64,000 bases of DNA from Allobosea sp. UNC402CLCol (GCF_000745475.1 NZ_JQJJ01000009.1:62001-126000), one strand, 5' to 3'. Shown: positions 17,401 through 26,695, counted from the stretch's first letter. The notes: a model not told the origin generated them from the sequence alone. Numbers and translations: made by a program.

Positions 17401-18357
17401 CTAGACCCGCTCGCCCTCCAGGGCCCAGGCCCGGAGCAGCGTGTTGGCGATGGCGATATGCTGCGGGCAGGCGAGGCCGTCCGGATGGGTGCCGTTCAGC
17501 ATCTGCAGCACCTCCTCGCGCGGGAACCAGCGCCCCTCCTCGAGCTCGGTCATGTCGAGGGTGATCTCGTCGCCCAACGCCTCGGCGATGCAGCCGAGCA
17601 TGATCGAGGACGGGAAGGGCCAGGGCTGCGAGGCGAGGTAGCGGACCGGGCCGACCCTTAGTCCCGCTTCCTCCCAGCTCTCGCGGCGCACCGCGTCTTC
17701 CATCGTTTCGCCCGGCTCGACGAAGCCCGCGATGCAGGAATACATGCCCGGCGCGAAGCGCGCCTGACGTGCCAGCAGGCATTTGTCGCCACGCGTCACC
17801 AGCATGATCACGACTGGGTCGGTGCGCGGGAAATGCATCGCCCCGCAGACGCTGCATTCGCGCCGCCAGCCGGACGCCGCCGCCTTGGTTGGCCCGCCGC
17901 ACTGCGCGCAGAAGCGGTGGCGCGCATGCCAGTCGAGCACGGCCTTGGCCTCGCCGAGCGGCCCGACCTCGTCCTCGGGAACGAGCCGCTTCAACGCGAC
18001 CGAGCGCAGATCCGTCACGACGAGCTCGGGGCGCTCCTTCAGGGTCTCGGCCAGGGCCCGGTCGAGCAGCCGCCCGAAGCGCGGCGAGCCGTCCTCGGCC
18101 ATGCCGAGGAAGATCTCCTCCTGCGCCGGGCCGAGCATTTCGGTCTCGCCATGGCTGAACCAGACCGAGAGCGTCTCGCCCTCGATTCGGTTGAGGATCG
18201 GCGTCTCGCCCGCCACGGCGGCGATCAGCGTGTCCGAACGGTGGCGCAGCGCGGTCACCGCATCCGGCTTGTTCCGCAAATCCTCGCGCCGGTCGAGCCG
18301 GTTGACCGCGAAGCCGGTGAGAGAGGAGCGTTCGCGGCGGAGGGGCGTGTCGTTCAT
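17401..18357 (-). CDS. nudC: NAD+ diphosphatase / NAD-capped RNA hydrolase
   Basis: 318 residues. An N-terminal domain precedes a zinc ribbon (CAQCGG and CSVCGA pairs, about residues 149-170). The Nudix box is GFVEPGETMEDAVRRESWEE (about 219-238), followed by the NudC-specific SQPWPFPSS motif that sets NADH specificity. It hydrolyses NAD(H) to NMN and AMP and can remove NAD caps from RNA. It is 43 bp downstream of mmsB and probably in the same run. Length and all motifs fit. Confidence 0.95.
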   Translation of the reverse strand: MNDTPLRRERSSLTGFAVNRLDRREDLRNKPDAVTALRHRSDTLIAAVAGETPILNRIEGETLSVWFSHGETEMLGPAQEEIFLGMAEDGSPRFGRLLDRALAETLKERPELVVTDLRSVALKRLVPEDEVGPLGEAKAVLDWHARHRFCAQCGGPTKAAASGWRRECSVCGAMHFPRTDPVVIMLVTRGDKCLLARQARFAPGMYSCIAGFVEPGETMEDAVRRESWEEAGLRVGPVRYLASQPWPFPSSIMLGCIAEALGDEITLDMTELEEGRWFPREEVLQMLNGTHPDGLACPQHIAIANTLLRAWALEGERV

Positions 18358-18400
18358 GGGTCCGTCCTAGACCCGCGACACCCTGCCGCGCAAGCGTCTC

Positions 18401-19288
18401 TCACGCCTCTCCGCGACCGCGCAAAAGATGGATGATCCCGGAGAAATCCGTGCCGCCTTCGCCCCAGGCATTGTGCAGGCCGAAGAGCTGCGCCGCCGCC
18501 GCGCCGAGCGGGGTCGAAGCGCCCACCGCCTGTGCCGCTTCCTGCGACAATTTCAGGTCTTTCAGCATCAGCGCCGAGGCGAAGCCGGGCTTGTAGTCGT
18601 TGTTGGCGGGCGAGGTCGGCACCGGCCCCGGCACCGGACAATAGGTCGTGAGCGACCAGCACTGGCCGGACGAGGTCGAGGCGACGTCGAACAGCGCCTG
18701 ATGCGAAAGCCCGAGCTTCTCGGCCAGTACGAAGGCCTCGGAGACGCCGATCATCGAGATGCCGAGGATCATGTTGTTGCAGATCTTCGCGGCCTGCCCG
18801 TTTCCGGCGCCGCCGCAATGCACGATCTTGCGGCCCATCTTGGCGAGGATGGGCTCGCCCTTGTCGAACGCTTCCGCCGTGCCGCCGACCATGAAGGTCA
18901 GCGTCGCGCCCTTGGCGCCGCCCGTGCCGCCCGAGACGGGAGCGTCGAGCGAGAGGCAGCCGCGCTCGGCCGCCAGCGCATGCGCCTTGCGGGCGCTGTC
19001 GACGTCGATGGTCGAGGAATCGATCAGCAGCGTACCGGGCTTAACCGCCGGCAGGATGTCCGCCCAGACCGAGAGCACATGCTTGCCGGCCGGCAGCATG
19101 GTGACGACGATCTCGGCATCCGCGACGGCCTCCTTGGCGGAGGCTGCGATACCGACGCCGAGCTCGGCGGCGGCATGGCGCGATGCCTCGACGAGATCGA
19201 AGGCCTTGACGCTATGGCCCGCCTTGACGAGGTTCCCGGCCATCGGGCCGCCCATATTGCCGAGGCCGATGAAGGCGATGCTGGTCAT
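18401..19288 (-). CDS. mmsB: 3-hydroxyisobutyrate dehydrogenase
   Basis: 295 residues. N-terminal NAD-binding motif IGLGNMGGPMAGNLVKAGH (residues 7-25), the family signature around SSTIDVDSARK, the substrate-binding DAPVSGGTGGA (near 120) and the catalytic Lys in GAGNGQAAKICNNM. It oxidises 3-hydroxyisobutyrate to methylmalonate semialdehyde in valine degradation. It starts 3 bp after a small membrane-protein gene and follows the acyl-CoA dehydrogenase gene, so three genes are stacked. MmsA, the next enzyme, is encoded about 1.7 kb upstream on the same strand. Confidence 0.95.
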   Translation of the reverse strand: MTSIAFIGLGNMGGPMAGNLVKAGHSVKAFDLVEASRHAAAELGVGIAASAKEAVADAEIVVTMLPAGKHVLSVWADILPAVKPGTLLIDSSTIDVDSARKAHALAAERGCLSLDAPVSGGTGGAKGATLTFMVGGTAEAFDKGEPILAKMGRKIVHCGGAGNGQAAKICNNMILGISMIGVSEAFVLAEKLGLSHQALFDVASTSSGQCWSLTTYCPVPGPVPTSPANNDYKPGFASALMLKDLKLSQEAAQAVGASTPLGAAAAQLFGLHNAWGEGGTDFSGIIHLLRGRGEA

Positions 19289-19291
19289 GGC

Positions 19292-19588
19292 TTAAACCTC
19301 ATCTTTTAAGACGACACTCTGCGATTTGGAGTCGAAACGGCGGATTTTGTCGCTAGTTTCTTCTAGAGGCGCTTTGCGGTCGATCGTGGAATCGCGCTTC
19401 GCTATGCCTTGCGGTTGTTCTCGCCAGGCGTTCCAGAACCAGCAAGCGCCCCACCCGATTCCTACTCCGATCATGCCAATCGAGATCGTTGATTTTTCGA
19501 TGGAAAAGAATTTTGCCAAAAACGCCGTGAGGGCACCCAGAAGGGTGGTGCCGATCAAGTAAACGATAAATTGTCGAAAGAAACTCAC
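19292..19588 (-). CDS. Small membrane protein of unknown function inside the valine operon
   Basis: 98 residues, GTG start with GGAG 8 bp upstream. Two hydrophobic helices (about residues 6-26 and 35-55) are joined by a short loop, then a polar tail rich in Lys, Asp and Ser ending SQSVVLKDEV. It lies 15 bp after the acyl-CoA dehydrogenase gene and 3 bp before mmsB. Its composition (Ile, Lys, Phe and A/T-ending codons) is clearly lower in GC than the flanking genes, suggesting recent acquisition. No family recognised. The good ribosome-binding site and tight packing argue that it is real. Confidence 0.65.
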   Translation of the reverse strand: MSFFRQFIVYLIGTTLLGALTAFLAKFFSIEKSTISIGMIGVGIGWGACWFWNAWREQPQGIAKRDSTIDRKAPLEETSDKIRRFDSKSQSVVLKDEV

Positions 19589-19603
19589 GTCGTTTCTCCG
19601 GCG

Positions 19604-20758
19604 TCAATTCCCCTTCGCGCGTCCCACCAGCCCGCGCGCGACGATCATCCGCATCACCTCGTTGGTGCCTTCGAGGATCTGGTGGACGCGCAGGTCGCGG
19701 ACGATCTTCTCGATGCCGTAATCGGCCAGATAACCGTAGCCGCCATGGATCTGCAGCGCGTCATTGGCGACCTCGAAGCCGGTGTCGGTGGCGATGCGCT
19801 TGGCCATGGCGCAGAGCTTCGTCGCATCCGGCGTCTTGGCATCGAGCGCCGCGGCGGCACGCCAGAGCAGGGTGCGCGCTGCCTCAAGCTCCGTCGCCAT
19901 GTCGGCGAGCTTGAATTGCAGCGCCTGGAAATCGGCGATGGCCGAGCCGAAGGCCTTGCGCTCCTTGGCATAGGCGATGGCCTTGTCGAGCGCTCCTTGC
20001 GCGCCGCCGATCGAGCAGGCGCCGATATTGAGCCGCCCGCCATCGAGGCCGGCCATGGCGATCTTGAAGCCGATGCCTTCCGGGCCGAGCCGGTTCGCCA
20101 CCGGCACGCGGCAATTCTCGAAGATCACCGCCCGTGTCGGCTGGGCGTTCCAGCCCATCTTCTTCTCATTGGCGCCGAAGGAGAGGCCGGGCGTGTCCTT
20201 CTCGACGACGATGGTCGAGATGCCGCCGGGGCCGGCCTCGCCGGTGCGCGCCATCACGACATAGATGTCGGAGACCCCGGCGCCGGAGATGAACTGCTTC
20301 TGTCCGTCGAGGACGTAATGGTCACCGTCCAGCACCGCTCTGGTCTTCAGCGCGGCGGCGTCGGAGCCGGCGCCGGGCTCGGTCAGGCAATAGCTCGCCA
20401 GATGCTCCATCGTGCAGAGCTTCGGCAGGAGGCGCCGGCGCTGCTCGTCGGAGCCGTAGCGGTCGATCATCCAGGCGCACATGTTGTGGATCGAGATATA
20501 GGCCGCGACCGTCGGGCAGCCGGTCGAGAGCGCCTCGAAGATCAGCGCCGCATCGAGCCGGGTCAGGCCTGAGCCGCCGACATCGTCCTGGATATAGATG
20601 CCGCCCATGCCGAGCGCGGCGGCGGCGCGCATCTCCTCGACCGGGAAGTGCTTCTCCTCGTCCCAGCGCATGGCGTGGGGGGCGAGTGTCTCGGCGGCGA
20701 ATTCCTGCGCCATCTCGCGGATGGCGATCTGGTCTTCGGTGAGAGCGAAGGCGTTCAT
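19604..20758 (-). CDS. Acyl-CoA dehydrogenase, probably isobutyryl-CoA dehydrogenase
   Basis: 384 residues, full-length ACAD fold. FAD/substrate motifs: [17 protein letters not shown] (about 125-141), [18 protein letters not shown], and the C-terminal [19 protein letters not shown] with [12 protein letters not shown], where the Glu of EGT is the catalytic base in this subfamily. Similarity to mammalian ACAD8 and the mmsA-mmsB context support conversion of isobutyryl-CoA to methacrylyl-CoA in valine degradation. A general short-chain dehydrogenase is the alternative. 222 bp separate it from mmsA; I see nothing else in that spacer. Confidence 0.9.
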   Translation of the reverse strand: MNAFALTEDQIAIREMAQEFAAETLAPHAMRWDEEKHFPVEEMRAAAALGMGGIYIQDDVGGSGLTRLDAALIFEALSTGCPTVAAYISIHNMCAWMIDRYGSDEQRRRLLPKLCTMEHLASYCLTEPGAGSDAAALKTRAVLDGDHYVLDGQKQFISGAGVSDIYVVMARTGEAGPGGISTIVVEKDTPGLSFGANEKKMGWNAQPTRAVIFENCRVPVANRLGPEGIGFKIAMAGLDGGRLNIGACSIGGAQGALDKAIAYAKERKAFGSAIADFQALQFKLADMATELEAARTLLWRAAAALDAKTPDATKLCAMAKRIATDTGFEVANDALQIHGGYGYLADYGIEKIVRDLRVHQILEGTNEVMRMIVARGLVGRAKGN

Positions 20759-20980
20759 GGTTGGCCCTCCTGATCAGTGAGATAGTCCCGCGGCGCAGGC
20801 GCGCGCAATCGCGACGAAAGGCCGGGCCTGTTCGCGTCGGATCGGGATGGGGAAGGGCGGCCGGCAGATCGCGATGCGCCGGCAGCATTCATGGCAGGTC
20901 GAGCCGCGCCAGCGGAGGCCGGAAGCGACGTTGCGAGGGTCCGCAGCGTTCGCTCCATGGCCCCCTCCGTCGGCGCTGCC

Positions 20981-22477
20981 TCAGTTCATCGTCGGAATGA
21001 CGAAGCTCGCACCGTCCTTGATGCCGCTCGGCCAGCGCGCCGTCACCGTCTTGGTCTTGGTGTAGAAGCGGATCGAATCCGGGCCGTGCTGGTTGAGGTC
21101 GCCGAAGGCCGAGCGCTTCCAGCCGCCGAAGGTGTAATAGGCCAGCGGCACCGGGATCGGCACGTTGATGCCGATCATGCCGACCTGCACCTTCGAGGCG
21201 AAGTCGCGCGCGGCGTCGCCGTCGCGGGTGAAGATCGCGGTGCCGTTGCCGTATTCGTGGTCGTTGGTAAGCTTCAGCGCCTCGTCATAGCTGTCGGCGC
21301 GGACGACCGCGAGCACCGGCCCGAAGATCTCTTCCTTGTAGATGCGCATGTCCTTGGTGACGTTGTCGAACAGGCAGCCGCCGACATAGAAGCCGTTCTC
21401 GTAGCCCTGCATCTTGAAGCCGCGGCCATCGACGACGAGCTTGGCGCCTTCCTCGACGCCGATATCGACGTAGTTCTTGATCTTCTCCATCGCCGCCTTG
21501 GTGACGACCGGGCCGTAATCGGCGGTGACATCGGTCGAGGGGCCGACCTTGAGGCTCTCGACGCGCGGGATCAGGCGCTTGACCAGCTCGTCGGCCGTGG
21601 CCTTGCCGACGGGCACCGCGACCGAGATCGCCATGCAGCGCTCGCCGGCCGAGCCGTAGCCGGCGCCGATCAGCGCGTCGACGGCCTGGTCCATATCGGC
21701 GTCGGGCATGATGACCATGTGGTTCTTGGCGCCGCCGAAGCACTGCACGCGCTTACCGTTCGCGCAGCCCCGGGCGTAGATGTACTCCGCGATCGGGGTC
21801 GAGCCGACGAAGCCGACGGCCTTGATCTCGGGATGGTCGAGGATGGCGTCGACCGCTTCCTTGTCGCCATTGACGACGTTGAGGATGCCGGGAGGGCCGC
21901 CGGCCTCGATGAAGAGTTCGGCGAGGCGCATCGGCACGCCGGGATCGCGCTCCGAGGGCTTCAGGATGAAGGCGTTGCCGCAGGCGATCGCGGGGCCGAG
22001 CTTCCAGAGCGGGATCATCGCCGGAAAGTTGAACGGGGTGATGCCGGCGACCACGCCGAGCGGCTGGCGCAGCGAATAGATGTCGATGCCGGGGCCGGCA
22101 CCGTCGGTGAACTCGCCCTTCATCAGGTTGGGCGCGCCGAGCGAGAATTCCACGACCTCGACGCCGCGCTGGATGTCGCCCTTGGCGTCGGGAATGGTCT
22201 TGCCATGCTCGCGGGCGAGCAGCTCGGCCAGCTCCTCGTTGTTCTGGGCGATCAGGTCGAGGAACTTCATCAGCACGCGGGCGCGGCGCTGCGGATTGGT
22301 CGCGGCCCATTTCGGCTGCGCTTCGGCCGCGTTCCTGACGGCCGCGTCGAGTTCGGCCGCGGAGGCGAGCGCGACCTTGCCGATCACGCTGCCATCCATC
22401 GGCTGGAAGATGTCGGCGCTGCGTCCCGAGGTGCCGGCGACCTGCTTGCCGCCGATGAAATGTCCGACCTGACGCAT
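20981..22477 (-). CDS. mmsA: CoA-acylating methylmalonate-semialdehyde dehydrogenase
   Basis: 498 residues, aldehyde dehydrogenase fold of the MmsA type. Seen: TPFNFPAMIPLWKLGPAIACGN (near 150), KPSERDP, the glycine-rich VGSTPIAEYIYARG and the catalytic Cys in GSAGERCMAIS near residue 285. The Glu general base of hydrolytic ALDHs is replaced by FGGAKNH, as expected for a CoA-dependent enzyme. It makes propionyl-CoA from methylmalonate semialdehyde in valine and myo-inositol breakdown. It is divergent from a LysR gene with a 123-bp shared intergenic region, so that regulator probably controls it. Confidence 0.96.
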   Translation of the reverse strand: MRQVGHFIGGKQVAGTSGRSADIFQPMDGSVIGKVALASAAELDAAVRNAAEAQPKWAATNPQRRARVLMKFLDLIAQNNEELAELLAREHGKTIPDAKGDIQRGVEVVEFSLGAPNLMKGEFTDGAGPGIDIYSLRQPLGVVAGITPFNFPAMIPLWKLGPAIACGNAFILKPSERDPGVPMRLAELFIEAGGPPGILNVVNGDKEAVDAILDHPEIKAVGFVGSTPIAEYIYARGCANGKRVQCFGGAKNHMVIMPDADMDQAVDALIGAGYGSAGERCMAISVAVPVGKATADELVKRLIPRVESLKVGPSTDVTADYGPVVTKAAMEKIKNYVDIGVEEGAKLVVDGRGFKMQGYENGFYVGGCLFDNVTKDMRIYKEEIFGPVLAVVRADSYDEALKLTNDHEYGNGTAIFTRDGDAARDFASKVQVGMIGINVPIPVPLAYYTFGGWKRSAFGDLNQHGPDSIRFYTKTKTVTARWPSGIKDGASFVIPTMN

Positions 22478-22589
22478 GGCGCCCTCCCTACGAATTGGTG
22501 GTGTGGTGATCGTGACAACTCACTACCATTCTCGTTTGCGCACGGCTATAGCGAGCGTGGAACGCCTGTCGTGCAAAAACACAAATATG

Positions 22590-22595
22590 AGGAGG
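22590..22595 (+). promoter_or_regulatory. Ribosome-binding site that sets the LysR start at TTG 22601
   Basis: A perfect AGGAGG lies 5 bases before the TTG at 22601. An in-frame GTG at 22571 would give a 10-residue longer product but has no such site. The LysR helix-turn-helix alignment also fits the TTG start. Confidence 0.75.
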
Positions 22596-22600
22596 GAGGC

Positions 22601-23530
22601 TTGGAGCGCTTCGACTGGGACGATCTCCGCTTCTTTCTGGCGGTGGCCCGCTCCGGCCGGCTGACCGCCGCCGCGCGCCGGCTCGGCGCCGACCATGCCA
22701 CCGTCTCGCGCCGCATCACCTCGCTGGAGGAGGCGCTGAAGGCGAAGCTCTTCGAGCGTCGTCCGCAGGGCTACACGCTGACGGCGCATGGCGAGCGGCT
22801 GCTCGCCAAGGCGGAGACGATGGAGACCGAGGCGCTCGCCATCCAGAGCGATATCGGCGGCGCCGACATGGCCTTGTCCGGCACGGTCAGGATCGGCGCG
22901 CCGGACGGCTTCGGCACCGCCTTCCTGGCGCCGCGCCTCGCGGCCTTCGCGAAATCCTATCCGGGGCTGGAGATCCAGCTCATCGCCATGCCGCGCCTGC
23001 TCTCGCTCTCGAAGCGCGAGGCCGATGTCGCGATCACGCTCGCCCCGCCGAAGGAGGGCAAGGTGGTGGCGCGCAAGCTCGCCGATTATCGCCTCGGCCT
23101 CTACGCTGCGCCGGGCTATCTCAAGGATATGCCTTCGGTGACGAAGCCGGACGACCTCTTCGAGCACCGTATCATCGGCTATATCGACGACCTGATCTTC
23201 TCGCCCGAGCTCGACTATCTCGACGAGGTCGCCAAGGGCCTGCGCGCCCATGTCCAGAGCTCGAGCGTCATCGCCCAGATGAATGCGGTCGTGGCGGGCG
23301 CCGGCATCGGCGTCATCCATCATTTCATGGCGGAGAACGACCCGCGGCTCGTGCCGGTGCTGCCCGAGACGGTGCAGATCACCCGCTCCTTCTGGCTGCT
23401 CGTCCATGCCGATCTCAAGGACGTCGCCCGTGTCCGCGCCATCGTCGACTTCGTCGTGCGCGAAGCCAAGGCGTCGCGCGCGCTTCTGATGGGCGAGCCG
23501 AGACAGGAGGCCCGCGCGGCGGCAGAGTAG
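22601..23530 (+). CDS. LysR-type transcriptional regulator, divergent from mmsA
   Basis: 309 residues from a TTG with an AGGAGG site. The winged helix-turn-helix is in FDWDDLRFFLAVARSGRLTA and HATVSRRITSLEEAL (residues 3-45). The effector domain begins near residue 88 with GTVRIGAPDGFGTAFLAPRL. It faces mmsA across 123 bp (22478-22600), the normal LTTR layout, so control of the valine operon is likely. The reading frame continues far upstream to 20891, but that part is antisense to mmsA and not LysR-like. The inducer is unknown. Confidence 0.9.
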   Translation: MERFDWDDLRFFLAVARSGRLTAAARRLGADHATVSRRITSLEEALKAKLFERRPQGYTLTAHGERLLAKAETMETEALAIQSDIGGADMALSGTVRIGAPDGFGTAFLAPRLAAFAKSYPGLEIQLIAMPRLLSLSKREADVAITLAPPKEGKVVARKLADYRLGLYAAPGYLKDMPSVTKPDDLFEHRIIGYIDDLIFSPELDYLDEVAKGLRAHVQSSSVIAQMNAVVAGAGIGVIHHFMAENDPRLVPVLPETVQITRSFWLLVHADLKDVARVRAIVDFVVREAKASRALLMGEPRQEARAAAE

Positions 23531-23551
23531 CCGGCTGCGCGCGAGCCTGCC

Positions 23552-24862
23552 CTAGCTTCTTTGAGCGGCGGCGCAGACCCGGTTCCGGCCGGCCTGCTTG
23601 GCCGTATAGAGCGCCTGGTCGGCCCGGCCGAGGCTGGCATCGAGACGCTCGGAGGCGCCGATCTCGGTGACGCCGATCGAGACGGTGAGCGCCAAGGTCT
23701 CGCCTCCCAGCAGCAGCGCTTCGCGGGCGATCTCCTCGCGGATCGTTTCCGAGAGCCGCAGGGCTTCCGCGAGATCCGCGCCCCGGAACAGGATCGCGAA
23801 TTCCTCACCGCCGACGCGCGCCAGCAGATTGGTGCCGCCCTCGGCCAGACGGCTGAGATTCCGCGCAACCGCATCGAGCACCCTGTCGCCGCCGTCATGG
23901 CCGTGGCGGTCATTCAGCTGCTTGAAATGGTCGATGTCGAGCAGCGCGATCGAGGCCGGCAGCCCGGCCTGCCGGGCCGTCTCGACCAGGGCCGGCCCCT
24001 GCTCGAAGAAATGGCGCCGGTTGAACAGGTTGGTGAGATAGTCCCGTGCGGCCAGCTCCTGCAGCCGCTTGAGCTGCGTCAGCGTCTCGACATTCGAGGC
24101 GATGCGGCATTGCAGCTCTTCCAGGACGAAGGGGCGCGCGACGAAGTCATGCGCCCCGGCCTTGAGGAAGCCGGCGGAGGTCTTCCGGTCGGTCGAGGAG
24201 GAGATCCCGATGAGGCGGACATTGGGATGGCTCCGCCGGATTTTGCGAGCCAGCTCGAAGCCGTCCATGTCCGGCATGTAATAGTCGCTGACGACGAGCT
24301 CCAGGTCAGGATGGGCGTCGAGCAGGGCGAGCGCTTCCGCGCCCGAGCCGGCCTCGACCACGACATATTGCTGGATCGACAGCATGCGGGCGAGCACCTT
24401 GCGGGTGGTGCGGGTGTCGTCCACGACGAGGATGCGCGTGTTGCGGTTGTCGAGCGCGCGCTTCACCGTGCCAACAAGGTTCGGAAGGGCGAACTCGTTG
24501 TCCTTCAGAACGTAGTCGATGACCTCCCGCTCCATGATCCGTCCGCGCGTGGCGAGATCGAAGGTCGCGGTGAAGACGACGGTCGGGATGCCGTGGGCGA
24601 CGGTCCAGTCGAGCGCTTCGCCGCGCGGCGCGTCCGGCAGGTTGAGGTCGACCACCGCGATCGCATAGGCGCCGGGTGCCGCGACGATCAGCTCGCTGAG
24701 GTCCTTGAGCGAGGCGCAGGTCGTGACGGGCAGCCCGGTCTCCGCCTCGAGGAACTGACGCAAGGCGATCGCGAATGTCCGCGAATCTTCGATGACGAGG
24801 ATGCCGCGCTCGTCTTTCCCGGGTTTATCATCGGCAAGAGCCGCCGTAGATGGAGCATTCAT
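23552..24862 (-). CDS. Diguanylate cyclase with two receiver domains (PleD-like architecture)
   Basis: 436 residues. Receiver 1 covers about residues 20-138, with acceptor Asp in VVDLNLPD and Lys in YVLKDN. Receiver 2 covers about 143-260, with Asp in VVSDYYMPDMDG. A GGDEF domain occupies 270-432, with active site RVGGEEFAILF. It makes cyclic di-GMP, probably after phosphorylation by a histidine kinase. The usual RxxD inhibitory site a few residues before the active site is GGTN here, so product inhibition at that site looks lost. The start ATG sits in a perfect palindrome (24842-24877). Downstream of the iron-type permease gene, no kinase adjacent. Confidence 0.92.
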   Translation of the reverse strand: MNAPSTAALADDKPGKDERGILVIEDSRTFAIALRQFLEAETGLPVTTCASLKDLSELIVAAPGAYAIAVVDLNLPDAPRGEALDWTVAHGIPTVVFTATFDLATRGRIMEREVIDYVLKDNEFALPNLVGTVKRALDNRNTRILVVDDTRTTRKVLARMLSIQQYVVVEAGSGAEALALLDAHPDLELVVSDYYMPDMDGFELARKIRRSHPNVRLIGISSSTDRKTSAGFLKAGAHDFVARPFVLEELQCRIASNVETLTQLKRLQELAARDYLTNLFNRRHFFEQGPALVETARQAGLPASIALLDIDHFKQLNDRHGHDGGDRVLDAVARNLSRLAEGGTNLLARVGGEEFAILFRGADLAEALRLSETIREEIAREALLLGGETLALTVSIGVTEIGASERLDASLGRADQALYTAKQAGRNRVCAAAQRS

Positions 24863-24877
24863 GCTCCATCTACGGCG
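24842..24877. repeat. Perfect 17-bp palindrome spanning the diguanylate cyclase start codon
   Basis: Arms 24842-24858 and 24861-24877 are exactly complementary, with only TC between them. In the mRNA the AUG (24862-24860) would sit in or next to the apical loop. The GGAG just before it would be paired with CUCC inside the coding sequence. No T-run follows, so it does not look like a normal terminator. Confidence 0.85.
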
Positions 24878-24946
24878 CTGTCAGGCTTAATTTTCCGTGA
24901 CGTTCCGCCCGCGGTCTCAGGTCGGTCGTGACGTTGATGTCGCGCT

Positions 24947-26695
24947 TCAGATTCTCCAGGGCAGCACGTTGCGCGGCAGATGCCGGCCGAGGAGGTCGAG
25001 GAGCAGCATGGCGGCGAGGATCACGGCGGAGGTGCTGATCGCGATCGCGGCAGACTCGCCCGCGAGCCCCGCTTCCTTCAGGCTGAACAGCACGACGCCG
25101 AGCGTCTCGGTGCCTGACGACCAGAGCAGCGCCGAGACGGTGAGCTCGTTGAAGGCGACGAGGAAGACCATCAGGGCGGAGACGGCAGCGGCCGGCGCCA
25201 GGATCGGCGCGACGATGAAGCGCAGCATCTGCCAGAGCCCGGCGCCATCGAGCTTGGCCGCCTCTTCATGATGCGCCTCGATCTGCGCCATCGCCGCAAG
25301 CGGGGCCTTCAGCGCCAGCGGCAGGAAGCGCGCGAGATAGGCGAAGAGGATGATGAAGGGCGTGCCGTAGATGCTGACGCCGATCAGCGGCAGCGGCCTC
25401 AGGAAGATCAGGATGCAGGCGATGGCGAGCACCACGCCCGGCAGCGCATAGGGCAATTCGACGATGAGCTCCACCGGCCGCCGGAGCCTGCCGATCCGCC
25501 GCTCGAGCCCGTAGGCGAAGGCGATCGAGGTGAGCGACAGCAGGACCGCGGCGACCGCAGCGAACCAGAAGGAATTCCAGAAGGCGCGGATGGTTACGGC
25601 CTGGCGGAACAGCACCTCGGCGAATTTGTCGAAGGTCAGCGTCTGCCAGGAGAGCGGCACGCCGAGCGCGGGCGTCAATGCCTCGCTCAGCAGGGCGAAG
25701 AAGGGCAGGCCGAGCTTGACGAGGAGCAGCAGCCACAGGCCTGCCGCGACGAAGGGGCGTGCCGGCCCGAGCAGCCAGAAGGGTTCGAGCGGCCTTTCGA
25801 TCTCGACCTTGCCGCCCTGGCGGCGCGCGACCGCCATGCCGGCGAGGATGCCGAGCGCCGCGACGGCGCCGACGAGCAGGGCGAGCGCCGCCGTCTCCGG
25901 CAGGCTTTCCGGGCCGAAGCTCGACAACCGGCGATAGATCAGTGTCGGCAAGGTGAGATAGTTCACCGGCAGGCCGAGCAAAGCGGGGATGCCGAAATTG
26001 CCGACGCCGGCGACGAAGGCGATCAGCCCGGCCGCGATGAATTGCGGCCGCAGCACCGGCACGATGATTCGCGCGGTGATGGTCGCCGGGCCCGCGCCTT
26101 CCATCTGCGCCGCTTCGACCAGCGAATGCGGAATGCTGCGCAAGCCGGTCCAGAGGGTGATCGCGACCAGCGGCGCATGATGCAGCGCCATGACCAGGAT
26201 GATGCCGCCGCGTCCGAGCAGCGGGTTCGCCGTGCCCGGCGCCGGCGCCAATCCGAGCAGCATCAGCACCTGCGAGTTCGGCGCGAGCAGGCTGAGGAAG
26301 GCGAGCGCGGCCACCTGCGGCGCGATCATCATCGAGAAGACGAAGGCGAAGGCCAGCGGGCGCTTGCCGCGGACATCGGTGACGCCGAGCGCCAGTGCGA
26401 CGACGGTGCCGATCGCGAGCGCGCCCAGCGCCGAGAAGAAGGAGGTGTCGAGCGTATGCAGCGTGGCCGTGATGGCCGAGCGGCCCGTCATCGCGGCGAA
26501 GGCGGTCTCCGGCGCGAACTGCCAGCCCGGCGCGAAGGCCGCCAGCACGAGCCGCAGGAAGGGCAGGCCGCCGAGCAGCAGCGCAATCAGGATAATGAGC
26601 GCCGGCAGGCCGAGCTCGGCAGGCAGGCGCAAAGGCGGAAGCGGGAGCGCCGGAACGGGCTCCCGCTTGCGTGATGGGCGCAGGACCAGCGTCAT
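24947..26695 (-). CDS. Fe3+-type ABC transporter permease (fused two-domain)
   Basis: 582 residues, about 12 hydrophobic helices arranged as two permease halves. Each half has an EAA-type loop: SLVEAAQMEGAGPATITARI near residue 200 and EEAAKLDGAGLWQMLRFI near 490. This fused layout is that of FbpB/AfuB/SfuB permeases for ferric iron or similar small ligands. The substrate-binding gene is 31 bp upstream on the same strand. No ATPase gene is adjacent, so it must be encoded elsewhere. Start ATG 26695. Confidence 0.88.
   Translation of the reverse strand: MTLVLRPSRKREPVPALPLPPLRLPAELGLPALIILIALLLGGLPFLRLVLAAFAPGWQFAPETAFAAMTGRSAITATLHTLDTSFFSALGALAIGTVVALALGVTDVRGKRPLAFAFVFSMMIAPQVAALAFLSLLAPNSQVLMLLGLAPAPGTANPLLGRGGIILVMALHHAPLVAITLWTGLRSIPHSLVEAAQMEGAGPATITARIIVPVLRPQFIAAGLIAFVAGVGNFGIPALLGLPVNYLTLPTLIYRRLSSFGPESLPETAALALLVGAVAALGILAGMAVARRQGGKVEIERPLEPFWLLGPARPFVAAGLWLLLLVKLGLPFFALLSEALTPALGVPLSWQTLTFDKFAEVLFRQAVTIRAFWNSFWFAAVAAVLLSLTSIAFAYGLERRIGRLRRPVELIVELPYALPGVVLAIACILIFLRPLPLIGVSIYGTPFIILFAYLARFLPLALKAPLAAMAQIEAHHEEAAKLDGAGLWQMLRFIVAPILAPAAAVSALMVFLVAFNELTVSALLWSSGTETLGVVLFSLKEAGLAGESAAIAISTSAVILAAMLLLDLLGRHLPRNVLPWRI

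Noticed and set aside
20891..22600. Long plus-strand reading frame joined to the LysR gene
   Set aside because: It is antisense to mmsA, has the His/Asp/Arg-rich composition of a GC-driven shadow frame, and the LysR start with AGGAGG lies at 22601.
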